Source of the DNA: Clostridia bacterium
Lineage (GTDB): Bacteria; Acidobacteriota; Terriglobia; Terriglobales; Acidobacteriaceae
Direction of reading: 5' to 3'
DNA length: 64,000 bases
Assembly (NCBI GenBank): GCA_035561135.1
Contig: DATMYA010000079.1
Location: 96,204-160,203, forward strand
Shown: in pieces, positions 7,602 through 17,273 of the stretch
Position numbering within the stretch: the first letter of the stretch is position 1
Layout of the letters: each line of letters starts with the position of its first letter
Translations under genes and position numbers: made by a program
The notes under the pieces: model-generated
Database searches by the model: none
The model's input: the letters and a program-made list of their open reading frames with translations, nothing else
Told to the model about the DNA's origin: nothing

Positions 7602-9506
7602 ATGAGCCGTTTCCGTTTCGTATTATTCTGCGCAGTTATTTGTTCGATTCTTGGTGGTACAAGTCTCGCAGCATCGGACTGGCGGTTGAAAAGTCCAAAC
7701 GGAGCGCTGCAGATATCCGTTCAGAACAACAAGAACGGTAAGCTAACCTATGAAGTTCGGCGTCAGGGCAGGCCGGTAATCGCAAGCTCCGCCATGGGAA
7801 TCGTGGTGGATGGAGTGGATCTGGCGGAGGGTGCCGAGATCGGCCGCGTCGAACGCTACCGGATCAATGAGACTTATCCCTGGAATGGCGCGCACTCTAA
7901 AGCCGTCAACAACTGCAATGGCGCACGGATTTCCATGCAGCCAGAGCAGGGTAAAAAGCCTTTCACGCTGGATGTGCGTGTCTTCAACGATGGCGTGGCG
8001 TTCCGTTACATCGTTGCAGGAAGCGATCGACCGCAAGTGCCCGATGAAGCGACTTCGTTCCGCATCCCGGCTGGCAGTACCGTCTGGTATCACGGGATTC
8101 GCGGCCACTACGAAGGTGTCTACGCCAGGAAGGCAATCAGTGAATTATCCGCAGGCGAGTGGGCCGCATCGCCGCTGACGTTCGAACTTCCAAACGGTGG
8201 CGGCTACGGCTCGATCACAGAAGGCGCGCTTACCAACTACGCCGGCATGGGACTGCAGACGGACGGCCAGCTTGGGTTTGCAGCACGACTCGCCCACGCT
8301 CAGCCCGCGTCATATCCGTTCACGCTGCGGTACGGCGAAGAAGAGGCTAAGCGTTTGTCGCAACCCGCAGCCATCGCGGGAGTCATTCAGACACCGTGGC
8401 GGGTGATCACGGCGGTGGCGGATTTGAACGCGTTAGTCAATTCCGACATTCTGGCAAACGTCTCTGAACCGCCAGGTCCGAAGTTTTTCCCCAAGGGGAT
8501 CGCGACCGAATGGGTGAAACCCGGCCGTGCAGTCTGGAGATACCTCGATGGAGGAGAGAACACCATCGAGGAACTGAAGAATTTCTCGCGATTGGCCGGA
8601 GAGCTGGGATTCGAATACCACGTAGTAGAAGGCGTGTGGCGCAGGTGGACCGACGAGGAATTGCGCGACTTCGTCGAATACTCGAACAAGCACAACGTCC
8701 GGGTGATCGTGTGGGTATTCAGTAAGAACCTGCGTGATCCTGATCAGCGCCGCAGCCTGTTTTCAAAACTCCACTCAATGGGGGTTGCCGGGCTCAAAAT
8801 CGATTTCTTCGATCACGAAGCCAAGGAAATGATGGACCTATACGACGCTTGCCTGCGAGACGCGGCGGAGTTCCAGCTTGTGCTCGAGTTGCACGGCTGC
8901 AATAAACCGACGGGCGAGAACCGCACGTGGCCGAACGAATTGACAAAGGAAGGCGTTTACGGGCTTGAGCACCGCAGCATGGCGTCATGGGGAGAGCACA
9001 ACGCTACTCTGCCGTTCACGCGCCTTACGGCAGGACCGGCGGACTATACGCCGATGATTTTCGGTGAGCGCCGAAAGGAGACCTCTTGGCCTCACCAGAT
9101 CGCCAGTGCTGCCCTGCTGTCCTCACCTTTGACGATCATAGCCGCGAATCCGAAGAACATTCTGGAGAACCCAGCTGTCGAGTTGATCAAGGCCATTCCA
9201 AGCACCTGGGATGAAACCATCGTGCTGCCCGTTTCACGAATCGGCGAAGTGGCCGCCTTCGCCAGGCGAAAGGGCGACCGCTGGTTCATAGCTATCATGA
9301 ACGGCCCTAAGGCAAGAACGGTCAAGGTCGATCTCAGGTTCTTAGGCGGCGGCAACTATAAAGCAACGCTGGTGCGCGACAAAATGGATGACCCCTCCGC
9401 CGAAAAGATTGACTCCACAACGGTCACGCGTAAGGATTCACTCGAAATCGAGCTTCGCGCCGGGGGCGGATTCATCGGCGCCTTCTCGACAAAAGCCGGT
9501 AGCTAG
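7602..9506 (+). CDS. GH97 glycoside hydrolase, retaining (alpha-galactosidase-like)
   Basis: A 634-residue secreted enzyme: Sec signal peptide (residues 1-23), GH97 N-terminal beta-sandwich (about 25-290), central (beta/alpha)8 barrel (about 300-550) and C-terminal all-beta domain. The barrel motif GLKIDFFDHE puts an Asp at 401 where the retaining alpha-galactosidases of GH97 carry their nucleophile (KxDFFD); the inverting alpha-glucosidase branch uses glutamates instead. It therefore probably releases terminal alpha-galactose (or a related alpha-sugar) in the periplasm. A GAGGA ribosome-binding sequence precedes the ATG. It starts a run of rightward genes with the DUF4861-GH88 fusion (71 bases downstream) and the second alginate-lyase-family protein. 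Confidence 0.88.
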   Translation: MSRFRFVLFCAVICSILGGTSLAASDWRLKSPNGALQISVQNNKNGKLTYEVRRQGRPVIASSAMGIVVDGVDLAEGAEIGRVERYRINETYPWNGAHSKAVNNCNGARISMQPEQGKKPFTLDVRVFNDGVAFRYIVAGSDRPQVPDEATSFRIPAGSTVWYHGIRGHYEGVYARKAISELSAGEWAASPLTFELPNGGGYGSITEGALTNYAGMGLQTDGQLGFAARLAHAQPASYPFTLRYGEEEAKRLSQPAAIAGVIQTPWRVITAVADLNALVNSDILANVSEPPGPKFFPKGIATEWVKPGRAVWRYLDGGENTIEELKNFSRLAGELGFEYHVVEGVWRRWTDEELRDFVEYSNKHNVRVIVWVFSKNLRDPDQRRSLFSKLHSMGVAGLKIDFFDHEAKEMMDLYDACLRDAAEFQLVLELHGCNKPTGENRTWPNELTKEGVYGLEHRSMASWGEHNATLPFTRLTAGPADYTPMIFGERRKETSWPHQIASAALLSSPLTIIAANPKNILENPAVELIKAIPSTWDETIVLPVSRIGEVAAFARRKGDRWFIAIMNGPKARTVKVDLRFLGGGNYKATLVRDKMDDPSAEKIDSTTVTRKDSLEIELRAGGGFIGAFSTKAGS

Positions 9507-9577
9507 AGCTCTTCGTTCACACGCAATTGGGAGATGCAGAGCACAAATAACAACGGTGGGACAGAAAGGTAAACATA

Positions 9578-12127
9578 ATGCGTAGGGTACTTCTTATTGC
9601 GACGTTATTGCTGCTGACGGGCAGCGCTTTGGCAAAACCGCATTTGAAAGGCATTAAGATTGCGGTCACCAATCCCACCGCTCAGGTTCGTAATGCCGAG
9701 CCGGTCGTTGTGCCTATCGCTGACCTGCGGAAAATTGCTCCCGACATTCGCGCAGGGCAACTGATCGTCACCGCCACAAGCGCCGCTACGGAAGCTGAAG
9801 ATGCAGAAGTGCTGCAAGCGGATGAACTGCCGTCACAGGTGGATGACCTTGACGGCGACAATAAGGCCGACGAACTGGCATTCCAGATCGATCTGCAACC
9901 TCATCAGACTCGCATTGTTACGGTGACGTATGGCGACCCTGAGCGCATTTTCCGGCTGCGGCACGAGTACAAGCCGCGCACAGACGCTCTGTTCGCCACC
10001 AAAATCGAAGGCCTCGGGTGGGAGTCGGAACGCAACGCCTGGCGCATCTACTTTGATCCCCGCAACGCAATCGACCTCTATGGCAAGCGGCGTCCATCAT
10101 TATTACTAAAAATGTTTGCCACGCCGGAATACGACTACCATTCCGAATCCCCCGACGGCCGCGACCTTTACAAGATCGGCGAAGCAGTGGGCATCGGCGC
10201 TGTTGGCGCATGGGTAGATGGCAAGCTGGTGAAGGTATCGGACGTAAGCTCACGCAAGTGGCGGATCATCTCCGCCGGCCCTGTCCGCGCGATGGTTGAG
10301 TTAACGTACGAGGGCTGGAACGTCGGCGGACGCAAGGTCACATTGCGGTCGCGAATAACACAATGGGCTGGAGACCGGGGCTTCACGCACACCATCACTT
10401 CAAACAGCGCAGGCAACGTTAAATTCGTGACAGGCCTGCCGATTAAGCCGAAAGCGGCTGCCGTCAAGTCAGAGTCTGGAGCCGGCGCCATGTGGCTGGC
10501 CACCTATGGAGAACAGGCTGTCCTCCCCGGCGCAACGGCGACGGAAGAGACGCCGGGACAGCAACTTGGGCTCGGCATTGTAACTACGGCGCGCGGTGCA
10601 AACTTCGCGAGTGATAAGGCGAACCACCTGCTGATTGTGCAGCTGGAGAATGGCACGGCGAGTTGGTACACGACAGCGGCATGGGACCAGGAAGAGACGA
10701 ATAACCGGCTGAACTTCGGAGATTCGACCGACAGGCGCGAGCGCGATTCCAAGGTTGTGCCTCAGACGGCAATCGCTAGCCGCGAGGGATTCCTGAGCAT
10801 CCTCAAACAGCAGGCAGAACGGATGCAGCGGCCCGTTGCCGTCACTGTCCTTTCAAGCACCGCGAAGCCACAGCCTGCGCCCTCCGACACACTGAACCCT
10901 GCCGCATCACGCACCTACAAGGAGGCCGTAGAACTGCTGCGTGCCGAAATCGATCGTACTGCCGCGCATTGGGAGCCGATTGCGGCCTCGACGCCTGAAT
11001 TCGGCAAAAACAAAGGGTTGGGGTTCTTCAACGACGGAAACAATCTCACTGGCGAGTGGATGCAACGCAATGGCTTTTTCTGGACTGGCAGCTTCTGGAC
11101 CGGCCAGCTCTGGAAGATGTACGAACACACCAAGGACGCAAAATACCGTCGCTGGGCCGAGCTTTGGACTTCCAAACTTGCGGGCCAGGAATCTGAGCAG
11201 AACCATGATGTGGGTTTTCTTTATTACTACTCAACGGTAGCGGGCTACCAGCAGACTGGCAACGCTGGCCTTCGCAGCAGTGGTTTGCGAGCCGCTGAAC
11301 GGCTTGAGAAGTTATACAACCCCCAGACACAGATGATCGCTGCCTGGAATCCGGATGGCGACGATTCGATCATTGACACGATGATGAACCTGCAGATCCT
11401 GTGGTGGGCTGCACGAGAGAGCGATGCTAAATGGCGCGACATTGGCCTGAAGCATGCGCTCCGCTCTGCCGAATGGCTGATTCGTCCTGATGGTTCGGCC
11501 ATTCAGTCGGTTCATTACAATCCGGGCGACAACCGGCAAGTGCTTCACTTGCATGGCTCGGGAGCGGACGCGCCGCTTAAGTTTCCTAACAGCACCGCTC
11601 CTGGCGAAGTGCTGTTCACTCACACGCATCAGGGCTTCGCGGCTGATACAGCATGGTCCCGCGGAACGGCATGGGCGCTGTACGGCTTTGCAACCGCAGC
11701 ATCCGAGACGAAGGATTCGCGACTTCTTGCTACAGCCGAGAAGGTTGCGGCGTTTGTGCTGGAGAACCTGCCCGAGGATGGCGTCCCCTGGTACGACTAC
11801 CACGACGAGGGCGTCCGCTTCCGCAATCGCGACACTTCCGCCGCTGCCCTCAACGCAGGCGGGTTGCTGCGGCTCTCCCAGATAACGACCGACCCGCAGC
11901 GTGCTCGCATGTATCGGCAAGAAAGCGAGCGCATCACGCAATCGCTCATCGATCGGTATCTCACTCCCGTTGCCAAAGACGACCGAACGCCCCCTGGGGT
12001 GTTGCGTCACGGCAGTGGCACTCGCCCCCAGGATGGCATGCTGATATACGGCCAGTACTACCTGCTGGAGACGCTGCTAGCCCTTGAACAAACCAAGACT
12101 TCCGGAGGGCCCGTTGGAGCAAAGTAG
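9578..12127 (+). CDS. DUF4861-GH88 fusion, unsaturated glucuronyl hydrolase
   Basis: An 849-residue secreted protein (signal peptide 1-19). Residues about 25-430 match DUF4861 (the [20 protein letters not shown] segment, [17 protein letters not shown]); a full free-standing DUF4861 protein lies at 26619. Residues about 440-840 form a GH88 unsaturated uronyl hydrolase: [22 protein letters not shown] (D544), IIDTMMNL (D600), [10 protein letters not shown] and [15 protein letters not shown]544 and D600 correspond to the paired Asp residues of Bacillus UGL. The enzyme would hydrolyse the 4,5-unsaturated uronate left by a lyase, acting by hydration. Joining a DUF4861 module to GH88 suggests that both act on the same oligosaccharide. 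The fusion is read through without frameshift. Confidence 0.85.
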   Translation: MRRVLLIATLLLLTGSALAKPHLKGIKIAVTNPTAQVRNAEPVVVPIADLRKIAPDIRAGQLIVTATSAATEAEDAEVLQADELPSQVDDLDGDNKADELAFQIDLQPHQTRIVTVTYGDPERIFRLRHEYKPRTDALFATKIEGLGWESERNAWRIYFDPRNAIDLYGKRRPSLLLKMFATPEYDYHSESPDGRDLYKIGEAVGIGAVGAWVDGKLVKVSDVSSRKWRIISAGPVRAMVELTYEGWNVGGRKVTLRSRITQWAGDRGFTHTITSNSAGNVKFVTGLPIKPKAAAVKSESGAGAMWLATYGEQAVLPGATATEETPGQQLGLGIVTTARGANFASDKANHLLIVQLENGTASWYTTAAWDQEETNNRLNFGDSTDRRERDSKVVPQTAIASREGFLSILKQQAERMQRPVAVTVLSSTAKPQPAPSDTLNPAASRTYKEAVELLRAEIDRTAAHWEPIAASTPEFGKNKGLGFFNDGNNLTGEWMQRNGFFWTGSFWTGQLWKMYEHTKDAKYRRWAELWTSKLAGQESEQNHDVGFLYYYSTVAGYQQTGNAGLRSSGLRAAERLEKLYNPQTQMIAAWNPDGDDSIIDTMMNLQILWWAARESDAKWRDIGLKHALRSAEWLIRPDGSAIQSVHYNPGDNRQVLHLHGSGADAPLKFPNSTAPGEVLFTHTHQGFAADTAWSRGTAWALYGFATAASETKDSRLLATAEKVAAFVLENLPEDGVPWYDYHDEGVRFRNRDTSAAALNAGGLLRLSQITTDPQRARMYRQESERITQSLIDRYLTPVAKDDRTPPGVLRHGSGTRPQDGMLIYGQYYLLETLLALEQTKTSGGPVGAK

Positions 12128-12137
12128 GCAAGCCCAC

Positions 12138-13376
12138 ATGATGAAGAGGATGACCGTAGCGGTAATCACGGTGGCGCTGGCGTTGACAGCAACTGCGTTC
12201 GCCGAGAGGCGTAACGGCCCGCACGCCACCTCTACAGAAGCTCCGCGAGTGTTTCTGCTCAACGGAGCACGTTTGCAAACATTGCGAAGTCACATTGCGT
12301 CACTCAATGTGAGCGAACCAGCTCTGGAAGGGCTTCGCAGAGATGCTGAAGAGGCGTTGAAGTTATCGCCGGCTTCTGTCATGCAGAAGTCGGCTGTCCC
12401 ACCTAGCGGCGACAGGCACGACTACATGAGTCTGGCGCCATACTGGTGGCGCAATCCAGACACTGCCGACGGGCTACCTTACGTCCGGCGCGACGGTGAG
12501 AGGAATCCAGAAAGCGCACAGGTGCCAGATCACCGCAATTTCGGACGTCTTACTACGTCTACTCATGATCTGGCGTTGGCCTATTACCTGTTCGGCAATG
12601 AGGCCTATGCCACGAAAGCCAGCGCGCTGCTCAGGACGTGGTTTCTCGATCCCGCCACTCGCATGAATCCAAACCTTAACTATGGTCAGGCGGTTCGTGG
12701 GCACAACGACGGGCGAGGCGCAGGACTCATCGAGACTCGCAGCATCGCCGAAATGATCGATGCTGTCGGTCTGCTGGCGGGATCGAAAGCATGGACGCCG
12801 GAAGACCAGAGCGGGATAAAGGATTGGGTCGCGAAGTTCCTCTCGTGGATGCAGAACAGCCCTGTCGGAAAACAGGAGGCAGGCGCAAAAAACAACCATG
12901 GCACGTATTACGACGTACAGATCGTCTCAATGGCGCTTTTCGTCGGTGATACGGAGCTTGCGAAGCGAATCGTGACCGAAGCCTCTGAGAAGCGGGTGGC
13001 CTTCCAGATCGAACCCGATGGGCGGCAGCCTCTCGAACTGGCACGCACCAGATCGTTCAGTTACAGCATGATGAACCTTGGCGGGTTGTTCAAACTGGCT
13101 CGACTGGGAGAGAACGTAGGTGTGGATTTATGGACTTTGCGGACGAAAGATGATCGCAGTATTCGCAAAGCGCTGGATTACCTTGTCCCATTTGCAGTCG
13201 GCCAGAGCAAGTGGACCGACAAACAAATCACTGCCATCCGGCCTGCTGATATCGCGCCGCTGCTTGTCATCGCGGCCGACAAGTACGACTCTCCTCGATA
13301 CAAGGAACTTGCCGTGAAACTAGACGCTGATATAACCGGGAGCCTGGATTCGCTTCTCATTGGCGCCCACGAGTAA
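12138..13376 (+). CDS. Alginate lyase family protein (second copy, Sec-exported)
   Basis: A 412-residue paralogue of the gene at 5999. It shares the same order of motifs: HDYMSLAPYWWRNP, MNPNLNYGQAVRGHNDGRG and KNNHG (Asn-Asn-His at about 252-254). Unlike its paralogue it has a Sec-type signal peptide (MKRMTVAVITVALALTATAFA) without twin arginines. I chose the ATG at 12138, 11 bases after the stop of the GH88 fusion; an upstream TTG would overlap that gene. Tight coupling to GH88 supports a lyase supplying unsaturated ends that GH88 then removes. The substrate is unknown; activity is inferred from family. Confidence 0.8.
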   Translation: MMKRMTVAVITVALALTATAFAERRNGPHATSTEAPRVFLLNGARLQTLRSHIASLNVSEPALEGLRRDAEEALKLSPASVMQKSAVPPSGDRHDYMSLAPYWWRNPDTADGLPYVRRDGERNPESAQVPDHRNFGRLTTSTHDLALAYYLFGNEAYATKASALLRTWFLDPATRMNPNLNYGQAVRGHNDGRGAGLIETRSIAEMIDAVGLLAGSKAWTPEDQSGIKDWVAKFLSWMQNSPVGKQEAGAKNNHGTYYDVQIVSMALFVGDTELAKRIVTEASEKRVAFQIEPDGRQPLELARTRSFSYSMMNLGGLFKLARLGENVGVDLWTLRTKDDRSIRKALDYLVPFAVGQSKWTDKQITAIRPADIAPLLVIAADKYDSPRYKELAVKLDADITGSLDSLLIGAHE

Positions 13377-13393
13377 GTCAGGCACAAATGGAA

Positions 13394-13426
13394 ACGGTGC
13401 AACTCAGACTACCTGAGTTGCACCGT
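13394..13426. terminator. Bidirectional hairpin terminator
   Basis: A perfect 14-bp stem (13394-13407 with 13413-13426) and 5-base loop separate the converging alginate-lyase-family gene and the end of the uronate operon. Confidence 0.8.
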
Positions 13427-13465
13427 ACCAGAAACGTATATTCGAACTTCGCTCCACTACATCCT

Positions 13466-14548
13466 TTACCGCTGAATCCGCGCCGAACCTCCGCGAGCGA
13501 ACGCTCTCACCTGATCAATCGTAGCCATCGTTGTATCTCCGGGGAAGGTTGTCAGTAGAGCTCCGTGTGCCCATCCCAGGTTGATCGCCTGTTCAGGTGA
13601 CTCGCCAGCGAGAAGTCCGTAGATAAAGCCTGACGCAAATCCATCTCCACCGCCGACGCGATCATAAACGTCCAGCTTGCAGGTGGGCGCCTTTACCGAC
13701 TCTCCATTGACCCAAGCCACGGCGCTCCAGCTATGGCTATTTGTCGAATGGACCTCCCGCAGCGTGGTCGCAACGACTTTGATGTTTGGATAGCGATCCA
13801 CAACTTGCCCAATCATCGAGAAGAATGCGGACGAGTCCAGTTTCGACTGGCCAGCGACTTCCGGACCAGCGAAACCGAGTCCCTTCTGCAAGTCCTCCTC
13901 ATTGCCGACCAGGACGTCAACGTTCTCGACAATGGCTCCGAGCACTTGCTTTGCGCGTTCGGAACCGCCGACCGTGCTCCAAAGCTTCTCGCGATAGTTC
14001 AGGTCGAAGGAGCACACGGCACCCGCCGCCCGTGCCGCCCTCATGGCTTCGATCACCAGTTCCGCTGTAGTTTCCGACAGCGACGCGAAGATGCCGCCGC
14101 TGTGGAACCAGCGAACTCCCTGGGAAAAGATCGCCTTCCAGTCGAAGTCGCCCGGCTTGAGTTGCGCCGCCGCCTCATTACTGCGGTTGTAGAAGACAAC
14201 CGGCGGACGCACGCCATGGCCCCTGTCGCTGTAAACGGTCGCCATGTTCGGACCGCGAGTGCCGTCATGTTTGAAGTGGCGATAGATTGGACGTACGCCC
14301 ATGGCTCGAACGCGCTCTGCGATGAGGTCCCCGATCGGATAAGAAACCATTGCCGTCGCTACGCTCGTATTCAGGCCGAAGCAATCGGCGAGATTAGCCG
14401 CTACGTTAAACTCGCCTCCGCTTACGTGGATGGCGCACTGTGTCGCTTTGCGGAACGGAATGACACCGGGATCCAGCCGGTGTACCAGGGCACCAAGTGA
14501 AAGAAAGTCCAGCGCTCCCTTTTCAGCGATATCGAATCCAAGATTCAT
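13466..14548 (-). CDS. kdgK: 2-dehydro-3-deoxygluconate kinase (PfkB family), copy 1
   Basis: A 360-residue cytoplasmic PfkB-type sugar kinase that would convert 2-keto-3-deoxygluconate (KDG) to KDPG. Visible motifs are the N-terminal GGEFNVAANLA sugar-binding glycines, SFDLNYREKLW (typical of KdgK) and the C-terminal RVGGGDGFASGFIYGLL signature with the catalytic base Asp. GGAGAA lies 8 bases upstream of the ATG. It is the last gene of the leftward uronate operon, after the KDPG aldolase, its product-consuming partner. A second kinase of the same type sits at 17274; the two share the closing DTTMAT segment and look like an old duplication. Confidence 0.82.
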   Translation of the reverse strand: MNLGFDIAEKGALDFLSLGALVHRLDPGVIPFRKATQCAIHVSGGEFNVAANLADCFGLNTSVATAMVSYPIGDLIAERVRAMGVRPIYRHFKHDGTRGPNMATVYSDRGHGVRPPVVFYNRSNEAAAQLKPGDFDWKAIFSQGVRWFHSGGIFASLSETTAELVIEAMRAARAAGAVCSFDLNYREKLWSTVGGSERAKQVLGAIVENVDVLVGNEEDLQKGLGFAGPEVAGQSKLDSSAFFSMIGQVVDRYPNIKVVATTLREVHSTNSHSWSAVAWVNGESVKAPTCKLDVYDRVGGGDGFASGFIYGLLAGESPEQAINLGWAHGALLTTFPGDTTMATIDQVRAFARGGSARIQR

Positions 14549-14659
14549 ACGTTAATTCTCCGAAGATTTTTCTCAATCTTTACTAGGACCTGGCGCAACA
14601 AGCAAAGACGCTGCGCGGTCCTATTGTGCGCGCTGCCCTGCAAGGGACACGCCCGCGCT

Positions 14660-15358
14660 TCAGGCTGTCGTGCTAGTCGTGCTAGTTGCAGTCCCTGTGT
14701 CACATTGCATCTGGGCGCGCGCCTCGCTCACAACTTTTACGAACTTGCGTGCATTTTCGGTGATGACATCGGGTCGCCCGGCCTCTAGCGCACCGGCATC
14801 GACCAGTTCCCCGCCTACTCCCAGAGCGGCAGCGCCCGCTTGAATGAACTCAGCAGCGGTGTTTAAGTTCACACCGCCCGTGGGTACGAGCGGTACCTGC
14901 GGTAGCGGCCCTCGGAGCGCCTTGATGTATCTTGCCCCGCCCACCTGACCACAAGGAAACACCTTCACCAAGTCAGCCCCGGCTTTCCAGGCAGTAATCA
15001 CCTCGGTCGGAGTCAAGCATCCCGCCATGATCAGCGTATCGCTGGAAACCGCGAACTGAACCGTCTCCAAGTCGAGTCCCGGGCTGACTAGAAACTGCGC
15101 CCCAGCCTCTACGCACTCTCGCGCCATCGCCGCGTCGAGCACTGTTCCAGCGCCTACTAGAACGCGTGATCCTATCGTGTCCGCGAGTTCGCGGATGACG
15201 CCAACCGCGCCAGGTACCGTCATGGTGATCTCGACAATAGGGATGCCGCCGCGACAAATCGCTTCGACGGCGGACATCGCCTGGCCGGCGGAACGCGCAC
15301 GCACAACGGGCACAATCCCAACTTGAGCGATGATTTCACGCGCTGTTTGCTTATTCAT
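14660..15358 (-). CDS. eda: KDPG/KHG aldolase
   Basis: A 232-residue class I aldolase that splits 2-keto-3-deoxy-6-phosphogluconate to pyruvate and glyceraldehyde 3-phosphate. Family motifs: PVVRARS, GGIPIVEITMTVPGA (catalytic Glu), VGAGTVLD, LTPTEVITAWKAGADLVKVFPC (Schiff-base Lys in KVFP) and VPTGGVN. I chose the ATG at 15358 because the conserved domain starts there and AAGAGA precedes it. The last ten residues are a low-complexity Ala/Thr/Ser tail encoded by short tandem repeats, possibly unimportant. It lies between kduD and a KDG kinase, closing the Entner-Doudoroff-like route. Confidence 0.92.
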   Translation of the reverse strand: MNKQTAREIIAQVGIVPVVRARSAGQAMSAVEAICRGGIPIVEITMTVPGAVGVIRELADTIGSRVLVGAGTVLDAAMARECVEAGAQFLVSPGLDLETVQFAVSSDTLIMAGCLTPTEVITAWKAGADLVKVFPCGQVGGARYIKALRGPLPQVPLVPTGGVNLNTAAEFIQAGAAALGVGGELVDAGALEAGRPDVITENARKFVKVVSEARAQMQCDTGTATSTTSTTA

Positions 15359-15411
15359 CTCTTGTTCTCTTCCGCACACCTGGGTGCTGACGACGTCCAG
15401 CAGAGCATCGC

Positions 15412-16173
15412 TTAGCGGGCTAACCACCCGCCATCGACGACCAGCACGTGGCCATTCACATAGTCACTGGCAGCGGAGCTGAGAAACACCGCCGCTCCCA
15501 TGAGGTCACACGGCTCGCCCCAGCGTCCGGCGGGAATGCGTTCGGTTAGCTGTCGAGACCGCTCTTTGTCAGCGCGCAGTGGGGCGGTGTTGTCAGTGGC
15601 CATGTAGCCGGGCGCGATGGCGTTGACGTGCAGGCCCTTCGGAGCCCATTCGTTTGCAAGCGCCTTCGTGATTCCCGCTACGCCAGACTTCGCCGCCGTA
15701 TAGGAGGGCACGAAAACGCCGCCCTGAAACGAGAGCAGCGATGCGATGTTTACAATCTTGCCCTTGCCCTGCTTCAGCATGTGCTGGCCTGCCAGCTTCG
15801 ACAGGCGGAAGACAGACGACAAATTCACGGCGATGACCTGGTCCCAGTAATCGTCGGGAAACTCGGCTGCTGGTGCACGCTTGATCGTGCCCGCATTGTT
15901 GACGAGGATATCGATGGAACCGAGTTCCAAAACAGTGCGCTCCACGAGTTCTTCGCACACCTTCTTATCGGAGACGTCTCCCGCCACGAATAGGGATTTG
16001 CGGCCGAGCGCGCGGATTCTGTCGCAGATATCATTGGGCTCGGGCGAGAGGCCATGGCACACTACGTTCGCGCCTGCCTCCGCCAACCCCATTGCAATGC
16101 CGGCGCCCAGACCCTGCTGAGAGCCGGTGACGAGCGCATTCTTACCCGCAAGAGAGAATGAATCGAGAATCAT
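15412..16173 (-). CDS. kduD: 2-dehydro-3-deoxy-D-gluconate 5-dehydrogenase
   Basis: A 253-residue short-chain dehydrogenase that reduces 2,5-diketo-3-deoxygluconate to KDG with NAD(P)H. It shows the TGSQQGLGAGIA nucleotide-binding loop, NNAGTIKR, the catalytic YTAAK, and the KduD-diagnostic C-terminal stretch APGYMATDNTAPLRAD with ERIPAGRWGEP. It lies immediately upstream of eda and downstream of the KduI/IolB gene, the classical order for catabolism of unsaturated uronates. Confidence 0.93.
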   Translation of the reverse strand: MILDSFSLAGKNALVTGSQQGLGAGIAMGLAEAGANVVCHGLSPEPNDICDRIRALGRKSLFVAGDVSDKKVCEELVERTVLELGSIDILVNNAGTIKRAPAAEFPDDYWDQVIAVNLSSVFRLSKLAGQHMLKQGKGKIVNIASLLSFQGGVFVPSYTAAKSGVAGITKALANEWAPKGLHVNAIAPGYMATDNTAPLRADKERSRQLTERIPAGRWGEPCDLMGAAVFLSSAASDYVNGHVLVVDGGWLAR

Positions 16174-16251
16174 GATCGTTTGTTACTCCTGGCACTCCGC
16201 ACACTTGCGCGAGTGCGCCAAATACATTGCTGTACCGGGTTCGAGTTAAAG

Positions 16252-16270
16252 AAAAACCCCCAGGGTTTTG
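16252..16270 (-). terminator. Short intrinsic terminator-like hairpin
   Basis: On the minus strand a 7-bp AAAACCC/GGGTTTT stem with a 3-base loop is followed by a T-rich stretch, just after the stop of the KduI/IolB gene. It could attenuate transcription between that gene and kduD. Confidence 0.5.
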
Positions 16271-16297
16271 GCCCGTCTGAGCGGCCAGCATAGAAAT

Positions 16298-17128
16298 CTA
16301 TTTGCTTTGACCCTTCTCCAACCCCGAACCGCCTTTGTCAAAACCCGGCTGCACTGTTACTACGCCAAACTTTCGATCTTCCACTTCTCTATGTGCTGCC
16401 ATGGCCCACAAGAAACCAATGCGATGACCCGGGACAGATACGTTGGGGTGATATCCGCTGGGCATAGTTACCGCGTCGCCCTCGCGAACGACCGTGAGAA
16501 ACTCGGGATACTCGGTATCGTCGTAGACCAACTGGATTCCGAACGCGGGCGCAGGCATGTTGAAGTACACGTACATTTCTTCCAGCATGGCTGTGTGCTC
16601 ATGCGGAGGCCAACTGGTCCAGTTGCCCGGTTCAGACCAGGTGAAACCCACGACAAGGCGGCCAGCCTGAATGTTCTTCGCGAGACTCATATGAAGATGC
16701 CGAGAGGCTTGGGTGCCTTCGCCAGCACTGAAGACTAGCCCTGGATCCTTGGATATCTCAGCAAACCGAACAATCTGCAACGGGTACTGGTGCTGCACAT
16801 CGGCCGAGAATTCCGCAATGTCCACCGTGCTGGAGGTCGAGACCTGTATGGAAGAGTTCCGCGGAATATAGATCGAATCAAACTTGCGAAGCTTGGTGGA
16901 TTCATCACCGATACAAACGTCCGCCTCACCCTGCAACACGACGAAGCCGGTTTCGCGATCCAAGTTGGAGAAGGAAACAGTGGAAACGGATTCGTTCAGG
17001 ATAATGCGCCCGTAGGCCAGGTGGCGATTTGTGCTGTTTTCGGGAGTGACCGAGATCAGTCGGCCGACGTGCGCGTTGGTGTGCCGGAACACCATCTTTT
17101 CAACAACTTTTTGCACTTGAGTAGTCAT
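16298..17128 (-). CDS. KduI/IolB-family isomerase
   Basis: A 276-residue bicupin protein of the 5-keto-4-deoxyuronate isomerase (KduI) / 5-deoxyglucuronate isomerase (IolB) family. The metal-site segments SWPPHEH...EEMYVYF and SGYHPNVSVPGHRIGFLWAM are closer to IolB (PPHKHD, EEIYYHRF, GYHP..PGY) than to E. coli KduI. Context argues for the KduI reaction: it precedes kduD and eda and no inositol genes are nearby. The ATG at 17128 has CGGAGAA upstream; an earlier start at 17185 lacks a site. The protein probably converts 4-deoxy-5-keto-uronate, formed by GH88/GH105, to 2,5-diketo-3-deoxygluconate in the cytoplasm. Confidence 0.8.
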   Translation of the reverse strand: MTTQVQKVVEKMVFRHTNAHVGRLISVTPENSTNRHLAYGRIILNESVSTVSFSNLDRETGFVVLQGEADVCIGDESTKLRKFDSIYIPRNSSIQVSTSSTVDIAEFSADVQHQYPLQIVRFAEISKDPGLVFSAGEGTQASRHLHMSLAKNIQAGRLVVGFTWSEPGNWTSWPPHEHTAMLEEMYVYFNMPAPAFGIQLVYDDTEYPEFLTVVREGDAVTMPSGYHPNVSVPGHRIGFLWAMAAHREVEDRKFGVVTVQPGFDKGGSGLEKGQSK

Positions 17129-17273
17129 AATTCTCCGAGAGGGAGCGGTTCGCCCGTCGTGCGGCGGACAACACGCATTACGCACCTCTCAATCCTCATC
17201 GAGCTGTCGCCAAAGGAAGCCAGGTCCTGCGTTGCCGGTTGCGGGCCGGCGATACAAGCATATTTACACCGCT

